This document shows, piece after piece, positions 11,413-20,913 of a stretch of DNA of 64,000 bases. The stretch comes from an uncultured Clostridia bacterium (GTDB taxonomy: Bacteria > Bacillota > Clostridia > Christensenellales > UBA1242), in the NCBI GenBank assembly GCA_947366895.1, contig CANBBP010000002.1:186001-250000 (forward strand), given 5' to 3'. The notes beneath the pieces were generated by a model, which saw only the letters and a list, made by a program, of their open reading frames with translations, ran no database searches and was not told the origin of the DNA. The translations under genes and the position numbers were made by a program. Position 1 is the stretch's first letter, and each line of letters opens with the position of its first letter.

Positions 11413-12207
11413 ATGAAAAATATAGTTAGAAATGTTGTTATAACAGGTGGCACAAGTGGCATAGGTGAAGCTTGTGTAGAATACTTTAAAAATAAGGGAG
11501 ATAATGTTATTGTTCTTGCAAGAAAGAACCCAAATAATCTGCCCAATTTTTATGCTTGCGATGTTTCTAATGAAGAACAAGTTATGCAAACATTTAACGA
11601 AATTGGTGCCAAATATACCTATATTGATGTGTTAATAAACAATGCTGGTTTTGGTTTGTCTGGTGCAACTGAATTAGTTAATAATAAAGATTCAAAAAAT
11701 TTGTTTGATGTAAATTTCTTTGGAGTAGTGAATTGTTATAAATATGCACTACAGTTTATGAAGGAAGGAAGTTCAATAATTAATGTTAGTTCAGTTTGTG
11801 CATTTTTTCCTTTACCATTTAGAGGGTTTTATTGTGCAAGTAAATCGGCAGTAAATCTAATTAGTTATTCTATGCGTATGGAATGTGCACCTCTTAAAAT
11901 AAAGGTTTGTTCCGTTTGTCCTGGAGATACAAAAACTAACTTTACAAAAAACAGAGTCAAAAATTTTGAAACAAATGAAAGATATGGAGATAGAATAAAA
12001 AACGCAGCTGAAGGTATTGATAGTAAAGAAGATAAAAGAATGTCACCAAAAGTTGTTTCAAAAGCCATTTATAAGGTAAGCAAAAAACATAGACCAAAAC
12101 CTTATATTATTGTTGGTGCAAAATATAAAATGCTTAACTTTTTTAATAAAATATTGCCTTTAAGTTGGTTTTTATTTTTTACTCAAAAATTTTTTGGTGG
12201 TAAATAA
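11413..12207 (+). CDS. Short-chain dehydrogenase/reductase
   Basis: A classical NAD(P)-dependent SDR of 264 residues. The cofactor motif TGGTSGIGEA is at residues 12-21, the NNAG motif follows, the catalytic Ser lies in NVSSV, and the Tyr-Lys pair is in YCASKSA. Lipid, steroid or polyol substrates cannot be separated by sequence. A TATAAT lies only about 20 nt before the ATG and no Shine-Dalgarno sequence is seen, so the transcript leader may be very short. Confidence 0.85.
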   Translation: MKNIVRNVVITGGTSGIGEACVEYFKNKGDNVIVLARKNPNNLPNFYACDVSNEEQVMQTFNEIGAKYTYIDVLINNAGFGLSGATELVNNKDSKNLFDVNFFGVVNCYKYALQFMKEGSSIINVSSVCAFFPLPFRGFYCASKSAVNLISYSMRMECAPLKIKVCSVCPGDTKTNFTKNRVKNFETNERYGDRIKNAAEGIDSKEDKRMSPKVVSKAIYKVSKKHRPKPYIIVGAKYKMLNFFNKILPLSWFLFFTQKFFGGK

Positions 12208-12333
12208 TAAATATATAAGCAAATAATAAGAGAAAGTCTTAATAAATATATTAACAAACAAGATAAATAAAATAATTAAAAAAATTATTTTTGAAATACA
12301 AAAAAATTATATAAAAGGGGAGGAAATAGGTAA

Positions 12334-13374
12334 GTGCCAGATAATTTGTTTTTTACTGAGGCAAAAGATTCTGTTCTTCGTTTCATCACAAAAGAATATC
12401 CGACTATGCCTGAAAATTTAATAACTGTTATAATAGATAACTTTTATAAATTTTGTAGTTATGAGGAGGAAAGTCAAAAAATAAAGCCAAGATTAATTGT
12501 AACTAATAATATAGATACAATTAACAAAACTATACCAAATTGCTTTAAGTTGCAACTATTTAGTGATGAAGATGTTAGAATGTTTAGTTCCCGATTAAAA
12601 TCTTTATTACTATTTTGTTTAAATGATTGGACAACCTATGTTGAATATAGAGATAACCATTTTAATTATGGCATATGTAAAGTTTTTAATAGTATTAAAG
12701 AAAAGGGATTAAATCAACTTCTTTTTGAAAGTGAATCTGTTTTATCCAATGAAAAATTAAATTTGTTTTTATTAAATACTTTAAGTTCATATGCTGTAAG
12801 TTTGAAAGGCATAAAGGGTAGTGATATAATAATTAACTTTTCAATAAATGATTCTTACTTATTAAATAGTAGTAATGTTATAAAAAGATTTGTTAATGCT
12901 AGCTTTTCAAAACTTAAAACAACTAAGAATAAATTAAGCGAAATAAAAATTCTTTATGAAAATATTTTAAAAAAGGCAATAAATAATATACATGGGGCAA
13001 TTTGCGTAGTTATAGATAAAGATTTTAGAGATACTAAAGGGTTTTTTGAAGATGGTATTTGGTTAGAAGAACCTATAGAGTTTTCAAAAACATTCTTACA
13101 AACAAAAAGTTATTCTGAAGCAAAACTAACAAATATAGCAGAACTATTTATTTCTATGTTAAATTATGATGGCATAACCATAGTAGACAACACGGGAAGA
13201 ATAAGAGCATATAATATTTTTATAAAATCAGATAAATCTGCTAAGCGAAGTATTGTTGGTGGAGCAAGAAAGCGTGCAGCCTATGCAATAATAGATTCTG
13301 GTTTAAGTAAAGTTATGGGGGTATTTTTTCATTCACAAGACGGTGAAGTATTTTATGAAGAGGTAAAAAAATGA
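12334..13374 (+). CDS. Protein with C-terminal diadenylate-cyclase-like (DisA_N-type) domain
   Basis: 346 residues. Residues about 270-346 follow the DAC core order: NYDGITIVDNTGRI (canonical DGA here DGI), a linker, then GGARKRAAYAI (canonical GTRHRAA here GARKRAA) and VMGVFFHSQDGEV (canonical V-V-S-EE-G). Known DAC enzymes make cyclic di-AMP using the DGA and RHR motifs. With both altered, the protein may be a diverged synthase, may use another nucleotide, or may only bind one. The N-terminal 270 residues are unrecognised and mostly helical. The GTG start follows GGGGAGG. It overlaps the next gene by 4 nt (ATGA), so the two are co-translated. Confidence 0.6.
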   Translation: MPDNLFFTEAKDSVLRFITKEYPTMPENLITVIIDNFYKFCSYEEESQKIKPRLIVTNNIDTINKTIPNCFKLQLFSDEDVRMFSSRLKSLLLFCLNDWTTYVEYRDNHFNYGICKVFNSIKEKGLNQLLFESESVLSNEKLNLFLLNTLSSYAVSLKGIKGSDIIINFSINDSYLLNSSNVIKRFVNASFSKLKTTKNKLSEIKILYENILKKAINNIHGAICVVIDKDFRDTKGFFEDGIWLEEPIEFSKTFLQTKSYSEAKLTNIAELFISMLNYDGITIVDNTGRIRAYNIFIKSDKSAKRSIVGGARKRAAYAIIDSGLSKVMGVFFHSQDGEVFYEEVKK

Positions 13375-14642
13375 AAATAATTTGGAACGAAGCACATAAA
13401 AAGTGCAACATTACCGATAGTTCATTTGAGCAAATAATAGAAGCAAACGATACGGTTTTGTCGCAAGATGATAAAGATTTTATTCTAACATCTTTTAATG
13501 CAGGAATGTATAATTATGTTGTAGAATATGTTTTTAATAAAACAACCAAAATTTTACAAGATGCCGTATTCACAGTAGGTGAAGAAGTTGTTGTAAATAT
13601 TGTACATTGGATAGATAAAAGTTTTATATCAAAGTTTTTTGATGTTTTTATTTTAAGACTTGCTTGTGATTTTAATCTTATAACAAGACAAGAAAAAATT
13701 AAAATTCTTGAAATGATGGAACTTTTACAAAAAAGAAAAGATAAATTAAGCAATGATGAAATAGATAAAGAAAGAGCAAAATATCTTATTATAAATTGCT
13801 TTGATGCTGTTTTAAGTAAAGATTATGAGCCATTCATAACAAGCATTAAAGAAACTATAGAAGCCTTATATACTGTTGAAATTTTGCCATATTCGGATAT
13901 CTATAATGATATTGTAGAAGCAACAAATAAACATAAGAATTTGCTTATGAGAATGATTCTTTCTCTTCTTAGAAACACAAGAGAGGAGGGAAAAAGACTA
14001 AAAACCTTATGTCAAAATTCAAAAAATATTTTGCCTTATTTGCTTGAAAATAAAAGTGCAAATGACGATAAGTTTATTGCTTATTATTTAAAACTTTCAG
14101 GACCAGACTCTATAATATGTAAAGTGTTTAATGAAATGTCATCACAAGTTAAAGTATCAGAATTTAATTATGATATCAATTTGATAACTAAATTATTAAA
14201 AAGTTGTCAAGATGTTTTGTCTAGTCATTATAGTATTAATAGTCATAGGTCAGAGGTTGCTTCTTTAATTAGATTAAGAGAAGTAGATCATTACCCAAAT
14301 TTGTTTTTACGCAGTGTAATTACTCCATGTATAGTAACTTATTTAGGAAACAATAATGGCTTTTTTGTAGAAGCTAGAAGTGTGTCTGAAGAAATACTTT
14401 CTAAAATGACTCCTGAAAAATGGACTTATTATTTTAAGAATTATTTTTATAAAGATGACTTTGTTTTGCATAATTTAATGACTGTAAAGGTAACATTAAA
14501 AGATTGGTGTAATCTTATTAAAAAATCAGGAGTTCAAGAAAACGAAATTAAAAATGAAAATATTGTAGAATTAATTCGTGCTTCTAAAAAAATGGATTTT
14601 GAAAAAATAACAGAATATGCTAATAAAATATTTTATTCTTAA
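13371..14642 (+). CDS. Uncharacterised helical protein, partner of the DAC-like gene
   Basis: 423 residues, not recognised. The composition is Lys/Asn/Ile-rich and the sequence reads as alpha-helical throughout. There is no signal peptide, no transmembrane segment and no nucleotide-binding or nuclease motif that I can see. Its ATG lies inside the end of the DAC-like gene (ATGA overlap), so the two proteins are likely made together and may interact. A terminator follows, so this is a two-gene operon. Confidence 0.65.
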   Translation: MKIIWNEAHKKCNITDSSFEQIIEANDTVLSQDDKDFILTSFNAGMYNYVVEYVFNKTTKILQDAVFTVGEEVVVNIVHWIDKSFISKFFDVFILRLACDFNLITRQEKIKILEMMELLQKRKDKLSNDEIDKERAKYLIINCFDAVLSKDYEPFITSIKETIEALYTVEILPYSDIYNDIVEATNKHKNLLMRMILSLLRNTREEGKRLKTLCQNSKNILPYLLENKSANDDKFIAYYLKLSGPDSIICKVFNEMSSQVKVSEFNYDINLITKLLKSCQDVLSSHYSINSHRSEVASLIRLREVDHYPNLFLRSVITPCIVTYLGNNNGFFVEARSVSEEILSKMTPEKWTYYFKNYFYKDDFVLHNLMTVKVTLKDWCNLIKKSGVQENEIKNENIVELIRASKKMDFEKITEYANKIFYS

Positions 14643-14666
14643 AAATTTAAATTAAAATAAAAAATT

Positions 14667-14696
14667 AAAAAATGCTTTTTTAAAGGCATTTTTTAA
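14667..14696 (+). terminator. Terminator of the DAC-like operon
   Basis: AAAAAATGC and GGCATTTTTT form a stem with a T run directly after the second gene of the operon. Confidence 0.75.
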
Positions 14697-14827
14697 AAGC
14701 CTATTTGTTAGGAAAATTTTATTTTAAGATTTAATTTACAAACAATATTTTTTAATTAAATTGATTTAAATAAAGCGTTATTTTGTTAAAATTTTTTCAG
14801 TACTTTAATAAAAGGATTTTATTTACC

Positions 14828-15754
14828 ATGGATATAACTTCAAGATATTCTATTGATATAGATGATATAAATTTAAGAAATAGCGAAAATGTTTATAGGC
14901 TTATTGAAAGAGGCGAAAATGCATATAATGAGCAAATAAATGATATTGTTGAGAAAGTAATTAAAAATCAAAAAAAAGTAGTTTTAATTACAGGACCATC
15001 TTCTTCAGGTAAAACAACTTCAAGCTATAAATTAAAAAAAGCTCTTGCTAAAGAAGGTATAAAATCTTTTGTTGTTAATATGGATGACTTTTTTAAAGAT
15101 TTATCTACAGTGCCACTTCGCGAAGATGGCAAACCTGATATGGAGGGTATAGTAGCTCTTGATGTGGAATGTGTTAGAAAATGCTTAAATGAAATTTTAT
15201 CAACTGGAAAAACTTCTATGCCAACTTTTGATTTTGCTACGCATAAACGAACAAATATTTGGAAAAAATATATAGTGGAAGAAAAAAGCATTATAATAAT
15301 GGAAGGTATTCATGCTCTTAATCCTGTTATAGTTAAAGGACTTGACAAATCAAAAATATTTAAAGTTTATGTTCATTGCAATACTAACTTTACCTTTAAA
15401 GACAAAATATTGTTTTTTGCTAGAGAATTAAGATTAATTCGTAGATTAGTTAGAGACAAAAGGGAACGATTTGTACCATATGAAGAAACAATAGATTTGT
15501 GGGAAGATGTTTGTTTAGGAGAGCATAATAATATTAGACCATTTAAAGATAGTGCAGATTATTTGCTTAATTCAACACATTATTATGAGCCATTATTATA
15601 TAAAAGTATTTTACTACCAAAATTTTTAGAATTAAAAAACGATAATGAAATTATAAAACAACTTATAGAAAAGTTTAAAGTTTGTTCAAGTATAGACAGC
15701 GAATTTGTGCCTAAAGATAGTCTTATTAGAGAATTTATAGGAGTAGAGAATTAA
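14828..15754 (+). CDS. Uridine kinase-like nucleoside kinase
   Basis: A P-loop kinase of the uridine kinase/phosphoribulokinase group. The Walker A motif GPSSSGKTTSS is near residue 58, MDDFF is the substrate-binding motif typical of uridine kinases, and TFDFATHKRT and MEGIHALNP follow as in that family. At 308 residues it is longer than Udk (about 210), having an N-terminal extension. The ATG at 14828 (MDITSRYS) is preferred over TTG 14783 because AAAGGA lies upstream of it. An HD-domain hydrolase follows after 2 nt. Confidence 0.8.
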   Translation: MDITSRYSIDIDDINLRNSENVYRLIERGENAYNEQINDIVEKVIKNQKKVVLITGPSSSGKTTSSYKLKKALAKEGIKSFVVNMDDFFKDLSTVPLREDGKPDMEGIVALDVECVRKCLNEILSTGKTSMPTFDFATHKRTNIWKKYIVEEKSIIIMEGIHALNPVIVKGLDKSKIFKVYVHCNTNFTFKDKILFFARELRLIRRLVRDKRERFVPYEETIDLWEDVCLGEHNNIRPFKDSADYLLNSTHYYEPLLYKSILLPKFLELKNDNEIIKQLIEKFKVCSSIDSEFVPKDSLIREFIGVEN

Positions 15755-15756
15755 TT

Positions 15757-16665
15757 ATGACAAATACAAAAGATAATGAAATCGCAAAAAAAAATTTTGA
15801 AAGCATTATAGCCTCTGAAAAGAATAGTTCTATAAATTCAAGAAAAAAACAAAAGATAGAAGAAGTTTACATTTCTTTTGAGGATAAATCTTATTTTGAT
15901 AAAATAAAGGATATAGAAGAAAAGTTAAAAAATTTTATTATTGATAATTATGATGTTGATAATGAAATGATATCTAAAAAATATATCCATACCTTTAAAA
16001 CCAAATTAGTTAGCGACCAAATAGTAACAAGTTTAAATTTAAATGATAGAGAAAAATACTTAGCAAGCATTATAGCTCTTTTTCATGATTATGCTAGATT
16101 CGAGCAAGCAAAAATTTATAATAGTTTTAATGACTTAACAACTGTAGACCATGCAGACCTTGCTGTCGAAATGTTATTTGAAAAAAATCAAATAATTAAT
16201 TTTATAAATGATTTAACGGAAGAAGAATTATTAATTGTTAAACTTGCTATAAAAAATCATAATAAATTTAGTATTGAGGACAACCTATTAGATAAGCAAA
16301 ATATGTTTTGTAAAATTGTTCGTGATGCAGATAAAGTTGATATATATAGGGTTATTTCAACCGATTTTGGTGCTAAAAATGTGCCACAAGGTAAACTATT
16401 ACAAGAAGATTTAAATAATTTTTATAATCATAAACTATATAAGCACAAAAAGGAAAGTACTTTTTATACTTTTGTTTTAACAAGTTTAAGTTTTATTTAT
16501 GATATAAATTATAAAAAATCATATGAGTTAATTTTAAAAAATGATTACATTAATAAGTATATGTATGCTATTTTACTTGCCACTCCTTTTAAAATAGATG
16601 AAGCATTAATGGAATGTTTTAAATATGCTAAAAATTTTGTTAAAGAGAAAACAAAAACATTATAA
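15757..16665 (+). CDS. HD-domain phosphohydrolase
   Basis: 302 residues. HD-superfamily metal ligands are visible: a His upstream (HTFKTKL), the HD pair in ALFHDYARFEQ, then KNHNK and RDADKVDIYR. Such proteins cleave phosphate bonds in nucleotides or cyclic nucleotides; the substrate is unknown. It starts 2 nt after the nucleoside kinase stop, so the two are co-transcribed and may act on related nucleotides (inference). Confidence 0.8.
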   Translation: MTNTKDNEIAKKNFESIIASEKNSSINSRKKQKIEEVYISFEDKSYFDKIKDIEEKLKNFIIDNYDVDNEMISKKYIHTFKTKLVSDQIVTSLNLNDREKYLASIIALFHDYARFEQAKIYNSFNDLTTVDHADLAVEMLFEKNQIINFINDLTEEELLIVKLAIKNHNKFSIEDNLLDKQNMFCKIVRDADKVDIYRVISTDFGAKNVPQGKLLQEDLNNFYNHKLYKHKKESTFYTFVLTSLSFIYDINYKKSYELILKNDYINKYMYAILLATPFKIDEALMECFKYAKNFVKEKTKTL

Positions 16666-16714
16666 TATCTTTAAAACAATAAATTTAAAATAATACTAAA
16701 ATGAGAAGATAAAA

Positions 16715-17299
16715 ATGGAAATCAAAACAATTACTACAGGTTCATTACACAATGATACTTATATTTTATCAAACGAATTTAACGAGAGCATAATAATAGA
16801 TGCCTCAGCAAAATTAGAAGATATAATAAAAATTACAAATAATTTAAATGTTTTAGCTATTTTTTTAACACATGGCCATTATGACCATATTGAAAATTTA
16901 GATGAAATTATGTCGCACTTTGATATCAAGGGTTATATTCATAAAAACGAAATTGATAAACTTTATAACCCAGAACTAAATTATTCACCAGTTTTTAATG
17001 TTGTTAAAGTATGTGAAACTCCTAAAAATCGTTTTCAATTATTGAATGATAGAGAAGAAATGACTATTGGTCATTTTATAGTTAAAACCTTTTTAACAAA
17101 AGGGCACACTAACGGGAGTATTTGCCTAGAAATAAATGGTAAACTATTTACAGGAGACACTCTTTTACATTGGTCATGTGGTAGAACTGATTTATTAACA
17201 GGTAGTGAAGAAGAAATGAAAAATAGTTTAAAGTGGCTAAAAGATAATTATTCAGGCCAAGAATACTATTCAGGTCATGGGAAGAAAGGAATTGTTTAA
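16715..17299 (+). CDS. Metallo-beta-lactamase-fold hydrolase (glyoxalase II-like)
   Basis: 194 residues. The metal motif is THGHYDHIEN (HxHxDH), followed by GHTNGSIC and a GDTLLHWSCGRTDL block, then YSGHGK at the end. This is the layout of small hydroxyacylglutathione-hydrolase-like proteins common in anaerobes. The thioester substrate is unknown. The ATG at 16715 follows GAGAAG. Confidence 0.85.
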   Translation: MEIKTITTGSLHNDTYILSNEFNESIIIDASAKLEDIIKITNNLNVLAIFLTHGHYDHIENLDEIMSHFDIKGYIHKNEIDKLYNPELNYSPVFNVVKVCETPKNRFQLLNDREEMTIGHFIVKTFLTKGHTNGSICLEINGKLFTGDTLLHWSCGRTDLLTGSEEEMKNSLKWLKDNYSGQEYYSGHGKKGIV

Positions 17300-17650
17300 A
17301 ATTAATACAAATATTAATAATCAATAATATTTTAGTAATAAGGATTTATTAAAATAAATAAAAAATTAATTAATAGTTTTTATAATATATTTATCAAGAT
17401 TATTTTAAATATAATTAATAATTTTAGATATTAAAATTAATTTGCTTAGATTAATAAATTATGATAAACTTTTTATGATTTAAATAATAATTATTGTTTA
17501 AAGGTTATACTTTAAAATATTATTTAAATAAATATTTAATTTTACATAAAACAATAAATTTTGTATTAAAAAAAGCTTTGGCAACAAATTTTTACATATT
17601 TTATCTAAAAATGTTTGTTAAACAATTATAATAGAGGAGGAGTTTTTTTA
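17300..17650. other. AT-rich intergenic stretch, nothing recognised
   Basis: About 350 nt with almost no G or C. I see no convincing hairpin, ORF or RNA gene. It presumably holds the sepF promoter, since a strong Shine-Dalgarno (GAGGAGG) sits at its right end. Confidence 0.5.
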
Positions 17651-18106
17651 ATGGGATTATTTAATTCTTTTTTTAAAGGGCTAGGATTTAGCGATAATAA
17701 TTCAGGTAAAAAAACTAAACAGGTAGTGGAAGAAAAATCGGTTGTTAATGAAAAGTATAGCAATTTTGATAATGGTCTTGCAAATTCCTTTGTTGTAAAT
17801 GAATTTAAAAATCCTAATGAAATTGTGTCACAAATACCAGGTTTACCAGGTGAGTTAGGTGGAAAGAATTTAATTATTTATGAACCTAAAGATAATAAAG
17901 ATATAAAAATTTTAGTAGAATGTTTAAGAAGAAATGAGGCTTGTATAGTTAATTTAGGTCAATTAAAGCAAAGTGATGCAGATAAAATTCTTCAATTTTT
18001 AAGTGGGGCTGTTTATGCCTTAAGGGGAAGTATAAAAAGATTACAAGGAGACTTGTTTTTAATGACCCCAGAAGGAATAAATATTATGACACAATCAAAA
18101 CAATAA
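17651..18106 (+). CDS. sepF: Cell division protein SepF
   Basis: SepF rings bundle FtsZ filaments and tether them to the membrane in Gram-positive bacteria. The 151-residue protein has an N-terminal amphipathic stretch (MGLFNSFFKGLGF, the membrane anchor in known SepF), an acidic linker, and the SepF core with IYEPKDNKDIKILVE, RRNEACIVNLG, FLSGAVYALRGSIKRL and LFLMTPEGINI. ATG 17651 is chosen over the in-frame TTG at 17615 because GAGGAGG lies just upstream. It is outside the dcw cluster here, next to lspA. Confidence 0.92.
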   Translation: MGLFNSFFKGLGFSDNNSGKKTKQVVEEKSVVNEKYSNFDNGLANSFVVNEFKNPNEIVSQIPGLPGELGGKNLIIYEPKDNKDIKILVECLRRNEACIVNLGQLKQSDADKILQFLSGAVYALRGSIKRLQGDLFLMTPEGINIMTQSKQ

Positions 18107-18125
18107 ATGGAAATTTATATATTTA

Positions 18126-18156
18126 AAAAATGTTAGTTTAACTAGCATTTTTTTTA
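18126..18156 (+). terminator. Terminator after sepF
   Basis: AAATGTTAG and CTAGCATTT (one G-T pair) form a stem followed by eight Ts. Confidence 0.7.
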
Positions 18157-18165
18157 TTTTTAGTA

Positions 18166-18171
18166 TATAAT
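18166..18171 (+). promoter_or_regulatory. -10 box close to the lspA start
   Basis: TATAAT ends 9 nt before the lspA ATG and there is no Shine-Dalgarno in the gap. Transcription would start about at the ATG, giving a leaderless or nearly leaderless mRNA. No good -35 is present at 17 nt. Confidence 0.45.
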
Positions 18172-18180
18172 ATAACCTAT

Positions 18181-18678
18181 ATGAAAAAATTTGTTAAGTT
18201 AAGTATAATTAAATTTTTAGTAATATTAATAGTTATAGTGCTAGATTTAGTTACTAAACATTTTTTTTATAAAACAAATTATAATATAATTCCTTATATT
18301 ATAGGTTTTAGAGAAATGTCTTCATTAAATACTGGTGGAGCATGGGGTATTTTAGGCTCAAGTACATGGTTGTTAATAGCAATAACTATTATAGCAGTAG
18401 TTTGTTTTTGTATATTTGATTTATGGATTAAAAAAACAAATATATTTTATTCATTATCAATTTCATTTTTATTAGGTGGGGCTATTGGAAACTTAATTGA
18501 TAGAATAGCTCTAGGTGGTGTAAGAGATTTTATTTATTTTCAATTTATGCCAAATTTTCCAACCTTTAATTTAGCAGATACATTTATTTTTATTGGGGCA
18601 TTTTTACTTTTCATATTTATATTATTTCTAAATAAAGAAGAAAAAAATAAACAGGGTGGCACAAAATTAAAAAATTAA
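18181..18678 (+). CDS. lspA: Lipoprotein signal peptidase
   Basis: This membrane aspartyl protease removes signal peptides from prolipoproteins. The 165-residue protein has four hydrophobic segments and the family blocks NTGGAWGIL, GGAIGNLIDRI (first catalytic Asp) and FPTFNLADTFI (second catalytic Asp). A pseudouridine synthase follows 10 nt later, the usual lspA-rluD arrangement in Bacillota. Two clear lipoprotein substrates are encoded in the window (48394 and 57139). Confidence 0.95.
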   Translation: MKKFVKLSIIKFLVILIVIVLDLVTKHFFYKTNYNIIPYIIGFREMSSLNTGGAWGILGSSTWLLIAITIIAVVCFCIFDLWIKKTNIFYSLSISFLLGGAIGNLIDRIALGGVRDFIYFQFMPNFPTFNLADTFIFIGAFLLFIFILFLNKEEKNKQGGTKLKN

Positions 18679-18688
18679 GGCAAAAGAA

Positions 18689-19618
18689 ATGAGCGATATT
18701 CAAATTTTTACAATAGGTGAAGAAGATAAAAATAAAAGATTAGATATGTTTTTGTTATCAAAAACTAATAATTTAACACGCAGTTATTTAAAAAATCTTA
18801 TTGATAATGCTAATGTTCTTGTTAATAGTAAAAATGTAAAAAGTGGATATTCATTAAAAGTAAATGATAAAATTGAACTTTTGATACCTGATATAAAAAT
18901 TGCAGATATAGTTGCAGAAAATATTCCCATAGATATTATTTATCAAGACAAATATCTTGCTGTAATAAATAAGCCTCAGAATATGACAGTTCATCCAGCA
19001 GGAAATTTGCGTTCAGGAACACTTGTAAATGCTTTGATGTTTCATATAAAGGACTTAAGCGGAATCAACGGAGATTTACGACCAGGTATTGTTCATAGAC
19101 TAGATAAAGACACTTCAGGCTTATTAGTTATTGCCAAAGATGATGTTACTCATTTAAACTTACAAAAACAAATACAAAATAAAACTTGTCATAGAATTTA
19201 TCTTGCTGTAACTTATGGTAAGTTTAGTAAGCAAACGGGAACTATCCAAAACAATCTTGCAAGGGGTAATAGTCAACATGAAAAAATTTTTGTTGTGCCA
19301 AGTGGACAGGGTAGACTTGCTATAACTAATTATAAAGTGTTAGATTATAATAGTGGATTTTCTTTAGTGGAGTATGAATTAAAAACAGGAAGAACTCATC
19401 AGATTAGAGTTCATTCTGCAAATATGGGACATGCAATTGTTGGAGATAAATTATATGGCAAACCAAATGAAAAATTTAATCTTAATGGTCAACTTTTGCA
19501 TGCACATAAATTAATTTTTAATCACCCTGAAACTAATGAATTAATGGAGTTTACAGCTCCTTTGCCTGATTATTTTACAAAATTTTTAAATGAACATAGT
19601 TTACAAAATATAAATTAA
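18689..19618 (+). CDS. RluD-type pseudouridine synthase
   Basis: 309 residues, with an N-terminal S4 RNA-binding domain (KRLDMFLLSK, TRSYLKNLID, VNSKNVKSGY) and the RluA catalytic domain with HRLDKDTSGLLV and GRTHQIRVHSA. Length and two-domain layout match RluD/YlyB. It directly follows lspA, as in many Bacillota. Confidence 0.92.
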   Translation: MSDIQIFTIGEEDKNKRLDMFLLSKTNNLTRSYLKNLIDNANVLVNSKNVKSGYSLKVNDKIELLIPDIKIADIVAENIPIDIIYQDKYLAVINKPQNMTVHPAGNLRSGTLVNALMFHIKDLSGINGDLRPGIVHRLDKDTSGLLVIAKDDVTHLNLQKQIQNKTCHRIYLAVTYGKFSKQTGTIQNNLARGNSQHEKIFVVPSGQGRLAITNYKVLDYNSGFSLVEYELKTGRTHQIRVHSANMGHAIVGDKLYGKPNEKFNLNGQLLHAHKLIFNHPETNELMEFTAPLPDYFTKFLNEHSLQNIN

Positions 19619-19680
19619 TCTAAAAAATTATAATGATAAAAAATTTTAATTTTAAATTTTGCACTATATTAGGAGAGAAG

Positions 19681-20788
19681 GTGAATACAAATGTTGAAAT
19701 AAATAATCGTAAAAATTATTTAGATGTGCTAAAAGTTTTAGCTATGTTTTTTGTTGTTTTTTATCATAGTTTTGGTGAGTTAATAATTTTGCAAAACAAT
19801 TCAACAATTAGTCAAAATATTTATTATTTATTTTGTTCTTTTATTACAATATGTGTGCCTATCTTTTTTATGGTTAATGGTGCAATACTTTTAAATAAAC
19901 CCTTAGATATAAAAAAGCATTATTTTAAAACTTTTAAAACCTTTATTTTAGTTTATTTTTGGAGTTTTATAATTTCTATATTTAAGATACCTGTGTGTGT
20001 GGGGGGGGGTAGATAGTTTTTTAGAGTTTTTATATGGTGTTGTAACTTTAAAAATTGGGTGGAGTAATCACTTATGGTTTTTACTACAAATAGTGATTAT
20101 ATATATTTTTTTCCCTGTTTTTAAAATAATTTTTGATAAAAGAAAAAGATTATTTTATTTTCTTTGCTCATTATTTGTTATTTTAGCATCATTACCTTCC
20201 ATTTCTTTTATGTTTATTAATTTGATAAATAAAATGGTTTATACTCAAATAGATGCAATTAATTTTTTAAATGAAATAAATAATTTATATACTTTTATAA
20301 ATATAGATAAATTTTTATTTTCTTATGGGTATTTTTTTATAGGTGGCATTTTATTATTTAATGCTGAAAAAATTAAAGAAAAATTATTAAAAAACAAAAT
20401 ATTATCAAATATATTTCTATTAATATTATTAGTTTTGTTTACTTTTGGAAATTATTTTTACGGAAGCTTAGCTAATATAGGTGATATTGTTTGGCATGGA
20501 TATTCAACTGTTTTTACTTTTTTAATAACTATTATTGTTTTTATTCTTTGTATGTTTAATAGTCCTGAAAAATCTTCTAAATTAATTTATTTACTTGCCA
20601 GTCAAAGCATGGGTATTTATATTTTTCATTATGTTGTGTTGGACTATGTTTATTTATTATTAATGAATATATTTGTTATTGACTATGGATTTAAATTACC
20701 TGTTGTTATTTTAACTATACTTATTAGTTTTTTGATTTCATTTTTAATTAGTAAAATAAAGTATGTTAATAAAACCTTGAAATTATGA
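19681..20788 (+). pseudogene. Membrane acyltransferase (family 3), out of frame at a G9 tract; possibly phase-variable
   Basis: Two overlapping frames together make one acyltransferase-3 (OafA/YrhL-like) protein. The 5' part (GTG 19681 after AGGAGAG) has the family start NYLDVLKVLAMFFVVFYHS with its catalytic-type His. The 3' part has NHLWFLLQI and about eight hydrophobic helices to the end. They are separated by a frameshift in a run of nine Gs at 20001-20009, where the 5' frame stops at TAG 20014-20016. Eight Gs (or eleven) would restore one frame of about 368 residues. Such enzymes O-acylate surface polysaccharides. A real switch or a sequencing error at the homopolymer are both possible. 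Confidence 0.75.
20001..20009 (+). repeat. Poly-G tract (G9) inside the acyltransferase gene
   Basis: Nine consecutive Gs preceded by an alternating GT run (19993-20000). A G run of this length is striking in such AT-rich DNA and is a typical slipped-strand site. Confidence 0.9.
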
Positions 20789-20913
20789 TTAAAAAATTAA
20801 ATTAATTATTAAATTATTATTTATTTAATTTAAGTAAATAATTATTTATGTTTTGAATTACTTTTATTTTACATTTTTTTTATAAAATGTTATCATAAAA
20901 AAAGGAGAAAAAA

